From Eisenbergiella porci (lineage in GTDB: Bacteria > Bacillota > Clostridia > Lachnospirales > Lachnospiraceae): a DNA stretch of 64,000 bases. This document shows, piece after piece, positions 63,834 to 64,000 of this stretch. The DNA lies in assembly GCF_009696275.1 (NCBI RefSeq), contig NZ_VUMI01000001.1:186001-250000 (forward strand), written 5' to 3'. Both the position numbers and the translations under genes were made by a program. Below the pieces are notes generated by a model, which was given only the letters and a program-made list of their open reading frames with translations, searched no databases and was not told the origin of the DNA. Position 1 is the stretch's first letter. Each line of letters opens with the position of its first letter.

Positions 63834-64000
63834 GGTCCTTTTTAATATGGAAAGCACAGGCTTAAAAAGCACAAGACATACCACTACATTCCCGACACAG
63901 TGGGGAATGTCATAGGCCAGGCCTGATATCCAGTAGGCAAACGCCGCCTGCGGGCCCCCTATGGCAAAATAAGGCAGCGCGCACAGCGCGCCGAAGGTAA
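63804..64000 (-). CDS. ECF transporter S component, C-terminal part (continues past window)
   Basis: This partial frame enters from the right edge and has about 65 residues. FGALCALPYFAIGGPQAAFA, YWISGLAYDIPHCVGNVVVC and LFKPVLSILKR show the last helices of a clostridial ECF S component (GGPQAAxAYWxxGLxYD). It ends at TGA inside its terminator stem. Substrate unknown. Confidence 0.7.
   Translation of the reverse strand, partial: TFGALCALPYFAIGGPQAAFAYWISGLAYDIPHCVGNVVVCLVLFKPVLSILKRTCGEINVCEN

Noticed and set aside
1-64000. CRISPR array, tRNA, rRNA, IS element or integrase
   Set aside because: No regularly spaced repeats, cloverleaf-like segments with CCA ends, rRNA motifs or DDE/tyrosine/serine recombinase patterns were seen by eye.

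Overview
This 64 kb window looks like a chromosomal segment of a gut Lachnospiraceae-type Firmicute (Eisenbergiella, Hungatella or a relative). The reasons are the AGGAGG-type ribosome sites, frequent GTG and TTG starts, LplABC-type sugar ABC transporters next to membrane-bound AraC sensors, GH88, GH3 and GH106-like enzymes, ECF transporters, VanRS-like regulators and PadR/DUF1700 operons. Most genes are on the minus strand. I see no rRNA, tRNA, CRISPR array, prophage or recognisable transposase.

Layout. 1-14 kb is a decayed accessory region. It holds a DUF2461 gene with an internal stop, S51 peptidase and FtsX permease remnants, an intact DUF4143 ATPase, a broken alpha/beta hydrolase and a broken GH3. 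It also holds a sugar isomerase/epimerase, an AT-rich ATPase plus a broken partner, a Gfo/Idh/MocA dehydrogenase with an AraC regulator, and ABC/two-component remnants. 13.8-16.8 kb has a VanRS-like pair, with a response regulator lacking its phosphorylation half, followed by a serine DD-carboxypeptidase. 16.8-21.6 kb is a coherent operon: phosphoribosyltransferase, double ECF ATPase, EcfT, creatininase-family amidohydrolase and ECF S component. 22-25.3 kb is a HelD-type helicase whose tail looks like the N-terminal beta-sandwich of GH31 enzymes. 25.4-30.3 kb has a probable small RNA, a PadR/DUF1700 operon and a phosphoesterase/nitroreductase operon.

30.5-43.1 kb is a glycan-use locus: a GH129/GH101-like hydrolase, LplC/LplB/LplA-type transporter, AraC sensor, heparinase II/III-type lyase (5' truncated), GH88 unsaturated glucuronyl hydrolase and a second Gfo/Idh/MocA enzyme. 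Together these fit uptake and intracellular breakdown of host glycosaminoglycan or mucin fragments. 43.2-48 kb has single regulators (GGDEF, LytTR) and enzymes. 48-50 kb encodes a large lipoprotein. 50-57.9 kb contains three hybrid histidine kinases and a solute-binding lipoprotein, all broken, interrupted by an intact ferredoxin-like protein and a divergent Crp/Fnr regulator. 58-64 kb has a dead M32 carboxypeptidase, a CPA-type antiporter, a GH106-like hydrolase behind two LacI-type promoter/operator modules, and the end of an ECF S component.

The most striking general feature is the amount of gene decay. About 20 loci carry a nonsense codon, a homopolymer frameshift or an internal or 5' deletion, while their neighbours are intact. 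Five in-frame stops lie inside otherwise continuous homology; three are TAG where CAG is the likely ancestor. TAG is also an ordinary stop in this window, so decay, not a changed code, is the simplest reading. All function calls come from reading motifs and remembered family patterns; no database search was run.
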